Shown here one piece after another: positions 18,938 to 28,294 of a DNA stretch of 64,000 nucleotides. Both the position numbers and the translations under genes were made by a program. This stretch comes from Bacteroidota bacterium (lineage in GTDB: Bacteria; Bacteroidota; Bacteroidia; Cytophagales; Cytophagaceae): NCBI GenBank assembly GCA_023428135.1, contig JAEYZG010000016.1, positions 233,573-297,572 on the forward strand, written 5' to 3'. Below the pieces are notes generated by a model. That model was not told the origin of the DNA and did no database searches. It saw only the letters and a list, made by a program, of their open reading frames with translations. Within the stretch, counting starts at the first letter, position 1, and every line of letters starts with the position of its first letter.

Positions 18938-20128
18938 ATGATAATTGAACCCAGAATGAGAGGATTTATTTGTTTGACCGCTCATCCAAAAGGATGTGAG
19001 GCAAATGTAATAAATCAAATTCAGTACACTCAACCTAAAGGACAGATTAAAGGACCTAAAAATGTGCTTGTGATCGGTGCTTCAACAGGCTTTGGACTTG
19101 CTTCAAGAATTGTAAGTGCTTTTGGTGCAGGAGCTTCCACAATAGGAGTTTTCTTTGAAAAAGCACCAGCAGAAGGTAAAACTGCTTCACCGGGATGGTA
19201 TAACAGCGTTGCCTTTCAGAATGAGGCAAAGAAAGCTGGCCTTTATGCAAAAAGTATTAATGGTGACGCTTTTTCTGATGATATCAAAAACAAAACCATT
19301 GACCTGATAAAAAAGGATTTAGGCAAGATTGATCTGGTCATATACAGCCTGGCCTCCCCGGTGAGAACCAACCCAAAAACTGGTGTTACCCATCGTTCAG
19401 TACTAAAACCTATCGGTCAGAACTATACCAATAAAACGGTAGATTTCCATTCTGGGGTGGTATCCAGCATTTCCATCAATCCTTCAACTGAAGAGGATAT
19501 TGAAAATACTGTTGCTGTAATGGGGGGCGAAGACTGGCAAATGTGGATGGATGCACTTTTAAATGCAGGTGTTCTTGCAGACAACGCATTAACATTGGCA
19601 TACTCATACATAGGACCTGCATTGACAGAACCGGTTTATCGTAAAGGAACAATTGGAAGAGCCAAAGATCATTTGGAAGAGACAGCTTTTAAAATAACTG
19701 AGAAATTAAAGCAGTTAAATGGAAAGGCTTATGTTTCTGTGAATAAAGCATTGGTAACTCAGGCGAGTTCTGCAATTCCTGTAATTCCGCTTTACATCTC
19801 GCTTCTGTATAAAACTATGAAAGAAAAAGGGATTCATGAAGGATGTATTGAGCAGATAGATCGACTTTTCAGAGAGCGTTTGTATACAGGGCAGGATGTA
19901 CCTACAGATGATAAAGGCAGAATCAGAATAGATGACTGGGAAATGAGAGCTGATGTTCAGGATAAAGTGGCAGAACTGTGGGAGCAGGCTACGAGCGAAA
20001 CTTTGCCTGCAATTGGTGACTTACAAGGATACAAATCAGATTTCCTGAATCTGTTTGGTTTCAATTTTTCCAACGTCAATTATCTTGAGGATGTAAATGA
20101 AAATTTACAGATAGAAGAGTTGCAATAA
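18938..20128 (+). CDS. fabV: Enoyl-[acyl-carrier-protein] reductase FabV (trans-2-enoyl-CoA reductase family)
   Basis: 396 residues, the normal FabV length. It opens MIIEPRMRGFICLTAHPKGC and has the nucleotide-binding VLVIGASTGFGLASRI near residue 45, where FabV has Gly-x-Ser-x-Gly-like spacing. The catalytic Tyr-x8-Lys segment YSYIGPALTEPVYRKGTIG lies near residue 225, and the C-terminal part has the conserved LYTGQDVPTDDKGRIRIDDWE. It reduces the enoyl-ACP double bond with NAD(P)H in the last step of fatty-acid elongation; FabV enzymes are generally insensitive to triclosan. Cytoplasmic, monocistronic, with its own terminator. Confidence 0.95.
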   Translation: MIIEPRMRGFICLTAHPKGCEANVINQIQYTQPKGQIKGPKNVLVIGASTGFGLASRIVSAFGAGASTIGVFFEKAPAEGKTASPGWYNSVAFQNEAKKAGLYAKSINGDAFSDDIKNKTIDLIKKDLGKIDLVIYSLASPVRTNPKTGVTHRSVLKPIGQNYTNKTVDFHSGVVSSISINPSTEEDIENTVAVMGGEDWQMWMDALLNAGVLADNALTLAYSYIGPALTEPVYRKGTIGRAKDHLEETAFKITEKLKQLNGKAYVSVNKALVTQASSAIPVIPLYISLLYKTMKEKGIHEGCIEQIDRLFRERLYTGQDVPTDDKGRIRIDDWEMRADVQDKVAELWEQATSETLPAIGDLQGYKSDFLNLFGFNFSNVNYLEDVNENLQIEELQ

Positions 20129-20152
20129 TTCATTGAAGTTTGAATTGATATT

Positions 20153-20190
20153 AAAGCCTTCGATTATTATAATTGAAGGCTTTATTATTT
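20153..20190 (+). terminator. Terminator after fabV
   Basis: Perfect stem AAAGCCTTCGATT / AATTGAAGGCTTT (one G-T pair) with a 5-base loop and a T-rich tail. Confidence 0.87.
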
Positions 20191-20286
20191 TAAGGTTTAT
20201 GGCTCACCGATTTTACGGATTGAAGATTTAAAGTAATATAAATTTTAGAAGGTAATATGTACCCTAACAGGCTAAGAGAATATAAT

Positions 20287-20709
20287 ATGAAACCAAGAAT
20301 CTCAGTGTTGACCTTAGGAGTAACAGATCTGGAAAGGTCTGTAGAGTTTTATCGTGACGGTCTTGGATTGCAAACAGAAGGTATTGTGGGAAAGGAATTT
20401 GAATATGGTGCTGTTGCATTTTTTGATCTGCAAAATGGCCTGAAGCTAGCGCTATGGCCAAGAAGAAGCATATCAAATGATACGGGTATCGCTTTTCAAA
20501 ATGCTTCTGCATTAGAATTTACTATTGGGCATAATGTTGCAAGTAAAGATGAAGTAAATGTCTTAATGAAGCTGGCTGAAAAAGCAGGAGCAAAAATTAT
20601 TAAACCTGCCTCGGATACATTCTGGGGTGGTTATGCTGGATATTTTCAAGACCTCGACGGACACCTTTGGGAGATTGTTTACAATCCGGCCTTTTTGCCT
20701 GAAGAGTAA
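20287..20709 (+). CDS. VOC (glyoxalase/bleomycin-resistance/dioxygenase) superfamily protein
   Basis: 140 residues from ATG 20287, where homologues start (MKPRISVLTLGVTDLERSVE). An ATG at 20257 preceded by AGAAGG would add ten residues and cannot be excluded. It shows the paired beta-alpha-beta-beta-beta fold motifs FYRDGLGL near 23, FDLQNGLKLALW, and YAGYFQDLDGHLWEIVYNP near the end with the usual metal-site Glu. A cytoplasmic enzyme or binding protein; substrate cannot be told within this broad family. Confidence 0.85.
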   Translation: MKPRISVLTLGVTDLERSVEFYRDGLGLQTEGIVGKEFEYGAVAFFDLQNGLKLALWPRRSISNDTGIAFQNASALEFTIGHNVASKDEVNVLMKLAEKAGAKIIKPASDTFWGGYAGYFQDLDGHLWEIVYNPAFLPEE

Positions 20710-20768
20710 TTGTAACAGGTGCTATATAAAGCTTAGGGAAAGCAGGTGAATAAATAGCACCAGTTATT

Positions 20769-21695
20769 TTATTCTTTTTCTTCAATATAAATCCAACTTG
20801 CAAAAGCCCAATTTCCAATTTCTGGTGGTATGAGTGATGAATCAAATGTTACTGAATTTATGAATTCTGAAATTTCCTTTTCTTGCTTAGCCCCAAACAG
20901 TCTTTGGTAATGATTTACATCTTCAATATAAAATTTTTCAAGTCTTCCTTTTCCTGATTGGTCAATTAATATTATAAGATAAAAAGCTTTTGTAGGAACT
21001 TTAATTGAACTTATTTCTTCATCACTAAAAATCCGGAATCCAAATGTTTCACTATTGAATGAAGTATAAATGTCTTTTCCATTACTCAAAGTAGGAAATC
21101 GAGTATCATTAGGATATTTTATAGAATCATTAAGCTTGATTCTAGGTTTAACAAAGCTTTCTTTATCTATTGATTTCTGATTTGATAAATTATTTGCTTT
21201 TGCACCGGTTTTAAGATCGAATGTCAGGAGATCCTGGCTCCTGGTTTTAATAATAATTTTTTGATCTCGTATTTTAAAAACGTTATACCACATAATGTGG
21301 GAAACAGAGTATAATAGTTTTGTTGTATCCGTGATTAATTCGCTTAATCGTATTGACTTTGTTTTAATACCATTTTTATAAATAGTTACTGCATCTATTT
21401 CTTGAATTACATCCTTAGCAGGCCAGGAGTTAATTTGAACAATATATTTGCCTGAATTATCTATTAGTACAGGTTGCTTAAGATACTGATCCAATACATA
21501 AATTGTGTCTTTTGATTTAACATCTATAACATAAGATTTTCCGAATGCTCCAAATATATGATAAGGAACAGATGAAAGTATATACTTACTATTTTCAGAG
21601 GTCATTTCATGTGGAAAAACAGGTGCGGGTGAGTCAGCAAGCAGTTGTTTTGTTGTACTTAAAAATAGTAATAGTATTAATTGGAACAGTTTCAT
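20769..21695 (-). CDS. Exported protein of unknown function
   Basis: 308 residues with a clear signal peptide (MKLFQLILLLFLSTTKQLLADS). The mature part is beta-rich with recurring short strands (YVLDQYLKQPVLIDNSGKYIVQINSW; FDLKTGAK), so a propeller-like or WD-like fold is possible, but I do not recognise a family. It is transcribed toward the VOC gene and stands alone; no terminator is obvious between the two. Confidence 0.7.
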   Translation of the reverse strand: MKLFQLILLLFLSTTKQLLADSPAPVFPHEMTSENSKYILSSVPYHIFGAFGKSYVIDVKSKDTIYVLDQYLKQPVLIDNSGKYIVQINSWPAKDVIQEIDAVTIYKNGIKTKSIRLSELITDTTKLLYSVSHIMWYNVFKIRDQKIIIKTRSQDLLTFDLKTGAKANNLSNQKSIDKESFVKPRIKLNDSIKYPNDTRFPTLSNGKDIYTSFNSETFGFRIFSDEEISSIKVPTKAFYLIILIDQSGKGRLEKFYIEDVNHYQRLFGAKQEKEISEFINSVTFDSSLIPPEIGNWAFASWIYIEEKE

Positions 21696-21756
21696 TTTGT
21701 AACGCTTTAAAAGGAGAAGAATAAGGGTATTGTCAACTTAATGTTAAAGGTTGAAA

Positions 21757-21892
21757 TGGCTAGCACAAATTTTCATTTTACAACCATCTAGATTTGCAAC
21801 ATCACCCTGTTCGCTAAAGAATTCTTTCCAGGTGCGTCTATCATTTCCTGATTCTTATCAAAAAGGATATATTTGACTTCTTTGTCTTTCAT
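21757..21892 (-). pseudogene. Possible gene remnant, N-terminal macro-domain-like fragment
   Basis: From ATG at 21892 the minus strand reads MKDKEVKYILFDKNQEMIDA. After a frame change near 21830 it continues TWKEFFSEQGDVANLDG and ends in AT-rich DNA. The two halves together look like one protein start and resemble the beginning of macro-domain proteins, but this is from memory only. If real, it is a truncated, frameshifted relic. The rest of 21696-22129 holds nothing recognisable. Confidence 0.3.
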
Positions 21893-22129
21893 ATTCTGTA
21901 ATCAGAACTTTTAGGGTTATGAAGATAATCCAATTTTTTGCTTTATTAAAATTGCCCAGGAATAAGAAAGAATGGTGAATAATTGAGGTAACCTTCACTT
22001 TTTTAAAATAAGTTAAGTCATAAGATCTAAACATTGTTCTTTTTAGGTGATTGAATATTAGTGGTTTATATTCAGTAAATCTAACCCACATTAAGCAATT
22101 TCAAGAAAGGAATTAACTACTTTGTCAAA

Positions 22130-22576
22130 ATGAAAACAAAAGAGCTAAAGGAGGACCTGATTTATAAAAATGTACAAATGTGGATTGATAAAACCAGAAA
22201 TAAAAAACAACGATATGCTGCTTTTTATAAATTTTCCAGAGTTTTGACATTTTTTGGAAGTGCATCCATTACAATTATCGTAGGGTGGAAAAAGCCTGAA
22301 GAACTGGAAATGTCTTCTGCAAATTTAATACTCTTTATAAGTGCATTTATAGCATTTACAACATCTATAGAAGGCTTATTCGATCTGAAAGATAAAGCAA
22401 AAAGTTACGATGTTTTATTGTTTGAATTGAGGAGACTGAGGGATCAGATGTCTTATGATTACAGCAAAGATGTACAGCTCTACGAACAGAAGAAAGATGA
22501 ATATTTCAGCAAATATGAAGGAATACTGAATGCTCAGAAAATGATCATTGAAAATTCTTATGAGTCCGAAGAATAA
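22130..22576 (+). CDS. SLATT/DUF4231-like two-transmembrane protein
   Basis: 148 residues. The layout is an N-terminal amphipathic helix (KNVQMWIDKTRNKKQRYAAF), two membrane helices around residues 37-55 and 65-85, and a C-terminal coiled coil (DKAKSYDVLLFELRRLRDQM), followed by a charged tail. This fits the SLATT / DUF4231 group. SLATT domains are known mainly as predicted pore-forming effectors next to nucleotide-signalling genes, but no nucleotidyltransferase or SLOG gene is adjacent. Assignment is by pattern only. The 290 bases downstream hold no gene I can see. Confidence 0.65.
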   Translation: MKTKELKEDLIYKNVQMWIDKTRNKKQRYAAFYKFSRVLTFFGSASITIIVGWKKPEELEMSSANLILFISAFIAFTTSIEGLFDLKDKAKSYDVLLFELRRLRDQMSYDYSKDVQLYEQKKDEYFSKYEGILNAQKMIIENSYESEE

Positions 22577-22865
22577 TACAACCTCCCGGTAATTATTGTA
22601 ATCATTCTGGACTTGCTGGAAAAAAATGATGAAAATGTGTTGTGTGTTTAAACATTTTTCTATTTTGACGGTTACCTTAGCTTTATATAAATGTAGGGTG
22701 AAATGAATAAAGAAAACTAAGCTTTTTTTGTCAATCCCTAATAGGAAGAAAGTGCAGCACTGAATTGTCAAAGATTTGCGATTACCTGCATGGAGAAAGA
22801 TTGATTTTAAATATTCTTGTACTTAGGACGTATTTAATCTATAACCTTATAAACATTATTTTATC

Positions 22866-23486
22866 ATGAAAAAATTATTTACAGCTACCTTGTTTTCATT
22901 AGTCATTTTTTCAAGTAATGCAGCGATTCATGTTGTATTAGTTGGAGTAGACGGAAATAAATTTGCACCGACCAATTTAAATGTATTTGTTGGAGATACA
23001 ATCAGGTTTAAATGGGTAAACGGATTTCATACCACTACATCAACAAGTATTCCTGCAGCAGCAGAATCATGGGATGAAGTCATAGCAAAAAGCGGCGATG
23101 AGTTTGATTATATTGTTAAAACTGAAGGAGAATATTCATATGAGTGCACCCCACACGTGAGAATGGGAATGGTGGCTAGTTTTACTGCTACTCAAAGTGT
23201 AACAGGAATTACGGATCAGTATGCCACTATTAAAGAATCTGCTCAAATTAACCCAAATCCGGCTTCCGATCAGACCTTGCTAATATTTAATTCCAACATA
23301 GCTTTTAATGGGTCTCTAAAAATATTTAATAACAATGGGATCATGATCTCTGAAGAGAAATTAAAAGTCGGTAAAGGTGAAAATTCTATAAATTTAAACA
23401 CCAGTTCATTGAAGTCTGGTTTATACTACGTTAACTTACTTAACAATGAAGATGCATTTCTTGTAAAGAAAATGATCAAACAGTAA
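22866..23486 (+). CDS. Secreted plastocyanin/cupredoxin-like protein with T9SS sorting domain
   Basis: 206 residues. A signal peptide (MKKLFTATLFSLVIFSSNAA) precedes a cupredoxin domain of about 95 residues with copper ligands in the classical order: His in NGFHTTT, Cys and His in YECTPHVRMGM, and the following Met as axial ligand. Residues from about 125 form a type IX secretion C-terminal domain (INPNPASDQTLLIF; LKSGLYYVNL; a Lys-rich end). Expected to be a blue copper electron carrier exported by T9SS to the cell surface or medium. Monocistronic, followed by a hairpin whose sequence recurs after the GH5 gene. Confidence 0.88.
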   Translation: MKKLFTATLFSLVIFSSNAAIHVVLVGVDGNKFAPTNLNVFVGDTIRFKWVNGFHTTTSTSIPAAAESWDEVIAKSGDEFDYIVKTEGEYSYECTPHVRMGMVASFTATQSVTGITDQYATIKESAQINPNPASDQTLLIFNSNIAFNGSLKIFNNNGIMISEEKLKVGKGENSINLNTSSLKSGLYYVNLLNNEDAFLVKKMIKQ

Positions 23487-23543
23487 AAAAGTTAAAAGTT
23501 AAAAGTCTAAAGTATAAAAACTTTTTAAACCAGGATAGAATTT

Positions 23544-23574
23544 GTAGAGACGCCATGCTGGCGTCTCTTTTTTA
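23544..23574 (+). terminator. Hairpin terminator shared with the GH5 gene (copy 1)
   Basis: Stem AGAGACGCC / GGCGTCTCT with loop ATGCT, then a run of T. The 25 bases at 23544-23568 recur exactly at 56883-56907. Confidence 0.85.
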
Positions 23575-23589
23575 TATGGAAGTAATAAT

Positions 23590-24714
23590 TTAAATAGGAA
23601 AATATACTTTAAAAGTAGTACCTATTCCTGGCTTACTTTCCAGTTCTATTTTTCCTCCTTCATTCTCAACTATTCTTTTAACTATAGCCATTCCCATTCC
23701 TAACCCTTCCACATGAAGATGGCTTCTTGCATACATTTCAAATATGTGTTCCTGATCTTCCTTTTTTATACCTAATCCATTATCCTGAACTGTTAATAAC
23801 AGGTATGCTCCTTCCATCTTTTTGGTGGCAATGCGAATTGTTAAATCTCTATCAGGAGACCTGTATTTAATGGCATTTGATAAAAGATTGGTTAAGATGC
23901 TCCTTAAATTCTTTTTTGAAAATTTTATGATGGGGCCATCTTTAAAGTCCTTTATAAATTCAATCTTAATATTTTCAATATCATCTTTAAAGTCCGATAA
24001 TATATCTTCCACTAAATCATCAATATTAATATCTTCCACTTGAATCTTTTCAGTCTCTTGTTCTCGGGCAATGGAAGACAATTCCCTGATTTTATTCCTG
24101 AAGCTTTCAAATAAATGGTAGACTTTTTCAATAAAGAATTTTGCTTCGGATGAAACACTGATTTCAGATTCAAGATATCGGACGATGCCTTCTATACTAT
24201 TGATAGGAGAAATCAAATCGTGTGATACTGTGTAAATGAAATTATTCCGATCGTTTATAATTTTTTTCAAATCACTGTTTCTCTGTTTCAGTTCATGTTC
24301 AAGAATCTTCTGCTCTGTGATATCCTGAATAAGCTTGATCAAAAAGGCTCTGTTTTTATCGTCTTTTGTATAGATGCTTTCTCCATGTACCCAGAGTTGT
24401 GATCCGTTTTTGTGCACGATATAATTATTGTCAAGAGAAGATCCGGTTCTTATTGTCCTGGATAGTTCTTTTTCAGGAACTGCATCATTTATGTCCTTTT
24501 CAATAAAGAGGATTGAGTAACTTTTATCAATTAAATCTTCTTTAGAATAACCAAAAGTCTTGATAAATGCTTCGTTGAAATCTATGATAACGCCATCCGT
24601 ATTCAATATCAATATGGAGGTGGCCATAGCATTATTAAACATTATTTTAAAGAACAAAGAGCTGTATAAACTTAATTTATCATCATTGTCCTTTAATTTC
24701 TTCTTATCATTCAT
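23590..24714 (-). CDS. PAS-domain sensor histidine kinase
   Basis: 374 residues, no signal peptide or membrane helix, hence cytoplasmic. One PAS domain covers residues about 27-135 (ILNTDGVIIDFNEAFIKTFGYS ... IQDITEQK). The HisKA box is YTVSHDLISPINS with His165. The HATPase domain has N box NLLSNAIKY, DNGLGI and GLGMGMAIVK. It senses an internal signal through PAS and autophosphorylates; no response regulator is next to it. It follows the ActC-like gene by 70 bases on the same strand, so the two may be cotranscribed. Confidence 0.92.
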   Translation of the reverse strand: MNDKKKLKDNDDKLSLYSSLFFKIMFNNAMATSILILNTDGVIIDFNEAFIKTFGYSKEDLIDKSYSILFIEKDINDAVPEKELSRTIRTGSSLDNNYIVHKNGSQLWVHGESIYTKDDKNRAFLIKLIQDITEQKILEHELKQRNSDLKKIINDRNNFIYTVSHDLISPINSIEGIVRYLESEISVSSEAKFFIEKVYHLFESFRNKIRELSSIAREQETEKIQVEDINIDDLVEDILSDFKDDIENIKIEFIKDFKDGPIIKFSKKNLRSILTNLLSNAIKYRSPDRDLTIRIATKKMEGAYLLLTVQDNGLGIKKEDQEHIFEMYARSHLHVEGLGMGMAIVKRIVENEGGKIELESKPGIGTTFKVYFPI

Positions 24715-24784
24715 AAACTAAATTTGATTCATTTAAAGATATATGTTCAAAAATAATTTATTGTTTATGCAATCATTATAAATA

Positions 24785-26116
24785 CTAAACCATAGATCTT
24801 ACTTCTGAAATATTTATCACAGGGAGGTATCTGACAAATAATAGGAACAGAAAAAAGAATAAACCCAGTGAGAAAATAAAGACACCTAAGTCGTACATAG
24901 TTGGTGCAAATACAGACCAGGAGGAAGGAAGAAAATCTCTTGAAAGTGAGACTACAATTATTACATATCTTTCCATCCACATACCTACATTTACAATGAT
25001 GGAAAGGATAAAACTAAATATAATATTCCTCCTTAAACTTTTTTTCCATAATAATTGCGGGAGTATAAAATTAAACAAGTTTATCATGAAATAATACTTA
25101 GCATAATTTCCCATCAACTTATATTGCATTTGATAGATCTCAAATCCATTAGCTGAATAAAAGGCAATAAAAACTTCAGTCAGATAAGCGATACCAACAA
25201 GACCAGCCATAAAGAGGACGATTTTGTTCATATTCTCAATATGTAGGATCGTAATATAACTTTCCAGTTTTAAAACTTTCCTTACAAGGATCATCAAGGT
25301 AAGTACCATTGCAAAACCTGAATGAATTGCTCCAGCAACGAAATACGGAGGGAAAATCGTTGAATGCCATCCAGGAACTATCCCTGTGGAGAAGTCCATT
25401 GATACGACAGAATGTACAGAAACCACTAAAGCAGTTGCCAGTCCAGCCAATACATACATCATCGGTTCATAGCGTCTCCAGAGTTCAATATTATTATTCC
25501 ATCCAAGGCTTAATAAGTCATATATCTTTCTCCTGATACCTTTACTTCTGTTTGCAAGTAATCCCAGATCAGGAACCAATCCAAAATACCAATAGATGAT
25601 GGAGACAGTAAGATAGGTTGTAACTGCAAAAGCATCCCATACCAGAGGTGAATTAAAGTTTACCCAGATTTCCTGTCTGTTCGGATAAGGTATTATGTAA
25701 TATATCAGCCATGGTCTTCCCAGGTGAGCAGCAATGAATAGAGCTGAGCATAGAACAGCGCATATCGTCATGGCTTCAGCAGCTCTGTTGATAGAACTTC
25801 TCCATTTGGCCCGAAACAAAAGCAGGATAGCTGATATTAAAGTACCAGCATGTCCGATTCCTATCCACCAGACAAAATTCGTAATATCCCATGCCCAATT
25901 AATAGTTTTATCTTCTCCCCACATTCCGACACCATCCCACCAGGTTTTAGCAAGACAATAGCCTCCAGACAGGATCATTAGAGCAGATATTGCCAGTGCA
26001 ATCCGCCAATTATTTAGTGCTTGAGTGGTCAGTGGGGCTAAAATATCTTCTTTGACATCATTCTGAGTTCTGTTATTTAAAACCAGAGGTTCTGCCAGGA
26101 TAGGGTCGTCATTCAT
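24785..26116 (-). CDS. NrfD/PsrC-family membrane protein, ActC-like (alternative complex III quinol subunit)
   Basis: 443 residues with about ten membrane helices. NWAWDITNFVWWIGIGHAGTLISA and SVHSVVSMDFSTGIVPGWHSTIFPPYFVAGAIHSG are typical of the ActC/NrfD quinol-binding subunit, and the length fits ActC. In Bacteroidota the protein normally sits in an operon with cytochrome, Fe-S/molybdopterin-like and other act genes; none is present here, so it is an orphan copy. The neighbours are a small charged protein upstream and a PAS histidine kinase downstream. A quinone-linked redox or sensing role is inferred. Confidence 0.85.
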   Translation of the reverse strand: MNDDPILAEPLVLNNRTQNDVKEDILAPLTTQALNNWRIALAISALMILSGGYCLAKTWWDGVGMWGEDKTINWAWDITNFVWWIGIGHAGTLISAILLLFRAKWRSSINRAAEAMTICAVLCSALFIAAHLGRPWLIYYIIPYPNRQEIWVNFNSPLVWDAFAVTTYLTVSIIYWYFGLVPDLGLLANRSKGIRRKIYDLLSLGWNNNIELWRRYEPMMYVLAGLATALVVSVHSVVSMDFSTGIVPGWHSTIFPPYFVAGAIHSGFAMVLTLMILVRKVLKLESYITILHIENMNKIVLFMAGLVGIAYLTEVFIAFYSANGFEIYQMQYKLMGNYAKYYFMINLFNFILPQLLWKKSLRRNIIFSFILSIIVNVGMWMERYVIIVVSLSRDFLPSSWSVFAPTMYDLGVFIFSLGLFFFLFLLFVRYLPVINISEVRSMV

Positions 26117-26185
26117 ATAAAAAAAAATTTGAAGTGTATTTTCAAACTCTTACACTTCAAAATTGTTCAGAAGGATTTTATACAC

Positions 26186-26350
26186 TCATTTTGTATCATT
26201 AACCTTAGTGTTGTCCTCTTTTCTTTTATTAGGTTCAGCTTCAATATATTCCCCGCCCTCATTTTCAAAGTGATCGGGTTGCTGAGAACTTTTATAAAGA
26301 TTGGACTTTTTAGCCTTATCTTTTTCTACTTTTTTGTCCGGATCTGTCAT
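26186..26350 (-). CDS. Small highly charged protein upstream of the ActC-like gene
   Basis: A 54-residue frame from ATG 26350 to TGA 26186 on the minus strand: MTDPDKKVEKDKAKKSN, then LYKSSQQPDHFENEGGEYIE and a basic tail. It has no hydrophobic segment. Codon use looks coding, and it lies 69 bases before the ActC-like start on the same strand, so it could be the first gene of that unit. No family recognised. Confidence 0.5.
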   Translation of the reverse strand: MTDPDKKVEKDKAKKSNLYKSSQQPDHFENEGGEYIEAEPNKRKEDNTKVNDTK

Positions 26351-26506
26351 GTCATTATCAATTAATTGTCCTGTCTAACCTTAAAACAGTCTCTTGTTCT
26401 GAAAAAGTTTCTGGATTTAGAATACTTCCAAATCTCATTGAACTCTTCTATAAACAATCCTCTTGATCGTCTGGTTAAGAGTTTTCACGAAATATACTCC
26501 CGTATT

Positions 26507-28288
26507 ATGAGCCAAAATGTAAGCGATTATCTTGTCAAGAGACTTTCCGAATGGAATATTAAAAGAATTTTCGGTTATCCCGGTGATGGAATAAATGGAA
26601 TAATGGGTGCTTTGGACCGAGCGGAAGGGCTGATAGATTTTATACAGGTGAGACATGAGGAAAACGCAGCATTTATGGCATGCGGACATGCAAAGTATAC
26701 CGGTGAAGTCGGTGTTTGTCTGGCAACTTCAGGTCCTGGAGCAATACATCTTTTAAATGGATTATATGATGCAAAGATGGATCATCAGCCTGTTGTCGCC
26801 ATTGTCGGTCAGCAAGCGAGAGGAGCTATGGGTGGATCATATCAGCAGGAGGTTGACCTGGTTTCTTTGTATAAAGATGTGGCACATGAATATGTAATCA
26901 TGGTTACAGAACCTTCTCAAATGAGACATGCAATAGACAGGGCTATCCGGATAGCGCTGACAGAAAGAACTGTTACCTGCCTGATTATACCTAATGATCT
27001 TCAACTTGAAAAGGCTGTAGAGACTCCTGAACATAAACATGGAACAATACATTCAGGAATGTCCTATTCCAAACCTCTAATTGTACCATCACATGAAGAT
27101 ATAACAAAAGCTGCTGACATTTTAAATGCGGGTAAGAGAGTAGCGATCCTCATTGGAGCAGGCGCCAATGGGGCGGGAAGGGAATTAATAGAAATTGCTG
27201 AATTGCTGGGGGCTGGAATAGCAAAGGCTTTATTAGGCAAGGCAGTTATATCCGATGATCTGCCATATGTTACTGGTTCAATTGGGTTGCTTGGAACTTC
27301 TCCAAGCTGGGATATGATGCAGGAGTGTGATACACTTTTAATGGTAGGTTCATCATTTCCATATTCAGAATTTCTTCCAAAAGAGGGGCAAGCCAGAGGA
27401 ATACAAATAGATATTGACGGCAAGATGCTTAATATCAGATATCCGATGGAAATAAGTTTAATAGGGGATAGTAAAGAGACACTTCGTGCACTTATTCCAT
27501 TGATTTCACCCAAAGATGACAGGAGTTGGAGGAAAAGGATAGAGGATAATGTAAAAGAGTGGTGGAAGCTTCTGGAGAAAAGAGCTATGGCAAGCGCGCA
27601 TCCGATTAATCCGCAAAGAGTATTCTGGGAACTTTCAAGCAGATTACCTGACAATTGTATACTTTCTTCAGATTCCGGATCATCTGCAAATTGGTTTGCA
27701 AGAGATCTTAAGATCAGATATGGAATGAAAGCTTCTTTATCTGGTAATCTTGCAACCATGTGTCCAGGGGTTCCATATACCATCGCAGCCAAGTTCGCTT
27801 TTCCAGACAGGGTTCCTATTGCCCTTATCGGAGATGGAGCAATGCAGATGCTGGGAATAAATGAATTGATAACCATTGCAAAATACTGGAAACGATGGAG
27901 CGATCCGAGACTTGTCATTCTCGTATTAAATAACAAAGATCTTAATCAGGTCACATGGGAGCAAAGAGCGATGGAAGGTAATCCTAAATTCGAAGCTTCA
28001 CAAAATATACCTGATGTGCCTTATGACCGTTTTGCAGAAATGCTTGGTCTCCGTGGTTTAAGCATGGAAAAGCCGGAAGATATAGGTCATGTCTGGGATG
28101 AAGCATTTCGTTCTGATCGACCGGTTGTAATAAATGCCCATACAGATCCCAATGTCCCTACATTGCCTCCTCACATTACATTTGAACAAGCCTATGCTTT
28201 CGCCAAAGCTATGTTTAAAGGGGATCCGGATCAGTTGGGAGTAATAACGCAAACATTAAAAGACAGAGCACAAAGTTTTCTTCCATAA
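26507..28288 (+). CDS. Thiamine-diphosphate-dependent enzyme (pyruvate oxidase/decarboxylase-like)
   Basis: 593 residues from ATG 26507 (MSQNVSDYLVKRLSEW). The frame is open upstream to 26366, but that part is not protein-like. The three domains of the POX/AHAS family are present: Pyr domain with the catalytic Glu in VRHEENAAFMACGHAKYTG, a central Rossmann-like domain (VAILIGAGANGAGRELIEIA), and the PP domain with the ThDP/Mg motif GDGAMQMLGINEL...LNNKDLN. It probably acts on pyruvate or another 2-oxoacid. The enolase-superfamily gene starts 6 bases after the stop. The exact reaction is not determinable. Confidence 0.9.
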   Translation: MSQNVSDYLVKRLSEWNIKRIFGYPGDGINGIMGALDRAEGLIDFIQVRHEENAAFMACGHAKYTGEVGVCLATSGPGAIHLLNGLYDAKMDHQPVVAIVGQQARGAMGGSYQQEVDLVSLYKDVAHEYVIMVTEPSQMRHAIDRAIRIALTERTVTCLIIPNDLQLEKAVETPEHKHGTIHSGMSYSKPLIVPSHEDITKAADILNAGKRVAILIGAGANGAGRELIEIAELLGAGIAKALLGKAVISDDLPYVTGSIGLLGTSPSWDMMQECDTLLMVGSSFPYSEFLPKEGQARGIQIDIDGKMLNIRYPMEISLIGDSKETLRALIPLISPKDDRSWRKRIEDNVKEWWKLLEKRAMASAHPINPQRVFWELSSRLPDNCILSSDSGSSANWFARDLKIRYGMKASLSGNLATMCPGVPYTIAAKFAFPDRVPIALIGDGAMQMLGINELITIAKYWKRWSDPRLVILVLNNKDLNQVTWEQRAMEGNPKFEASQNIPDVPYDRFAEMLGLRGLSMEKPEDIGHVWDEAFRSDRPVVINAHTDPNVPTLPPHITFEQAYAFAKAMFKGDPDQLGVITQTLKDRAQSFLP

Positions 28289-28294
28289 AACTAG

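Noticed and set aside
21858..22091. 77-residue minus-strand frame
   Set aside because: Composition is not protein-like, it overlaps the better macro-like relic in another frame, and it has no sensible start context.
26129..26365. 78-residue hydrophobic plus-strand frame
   Set aside because: It is the antisense of a charged, more coding-like 54-residue frame at 26186-26350.
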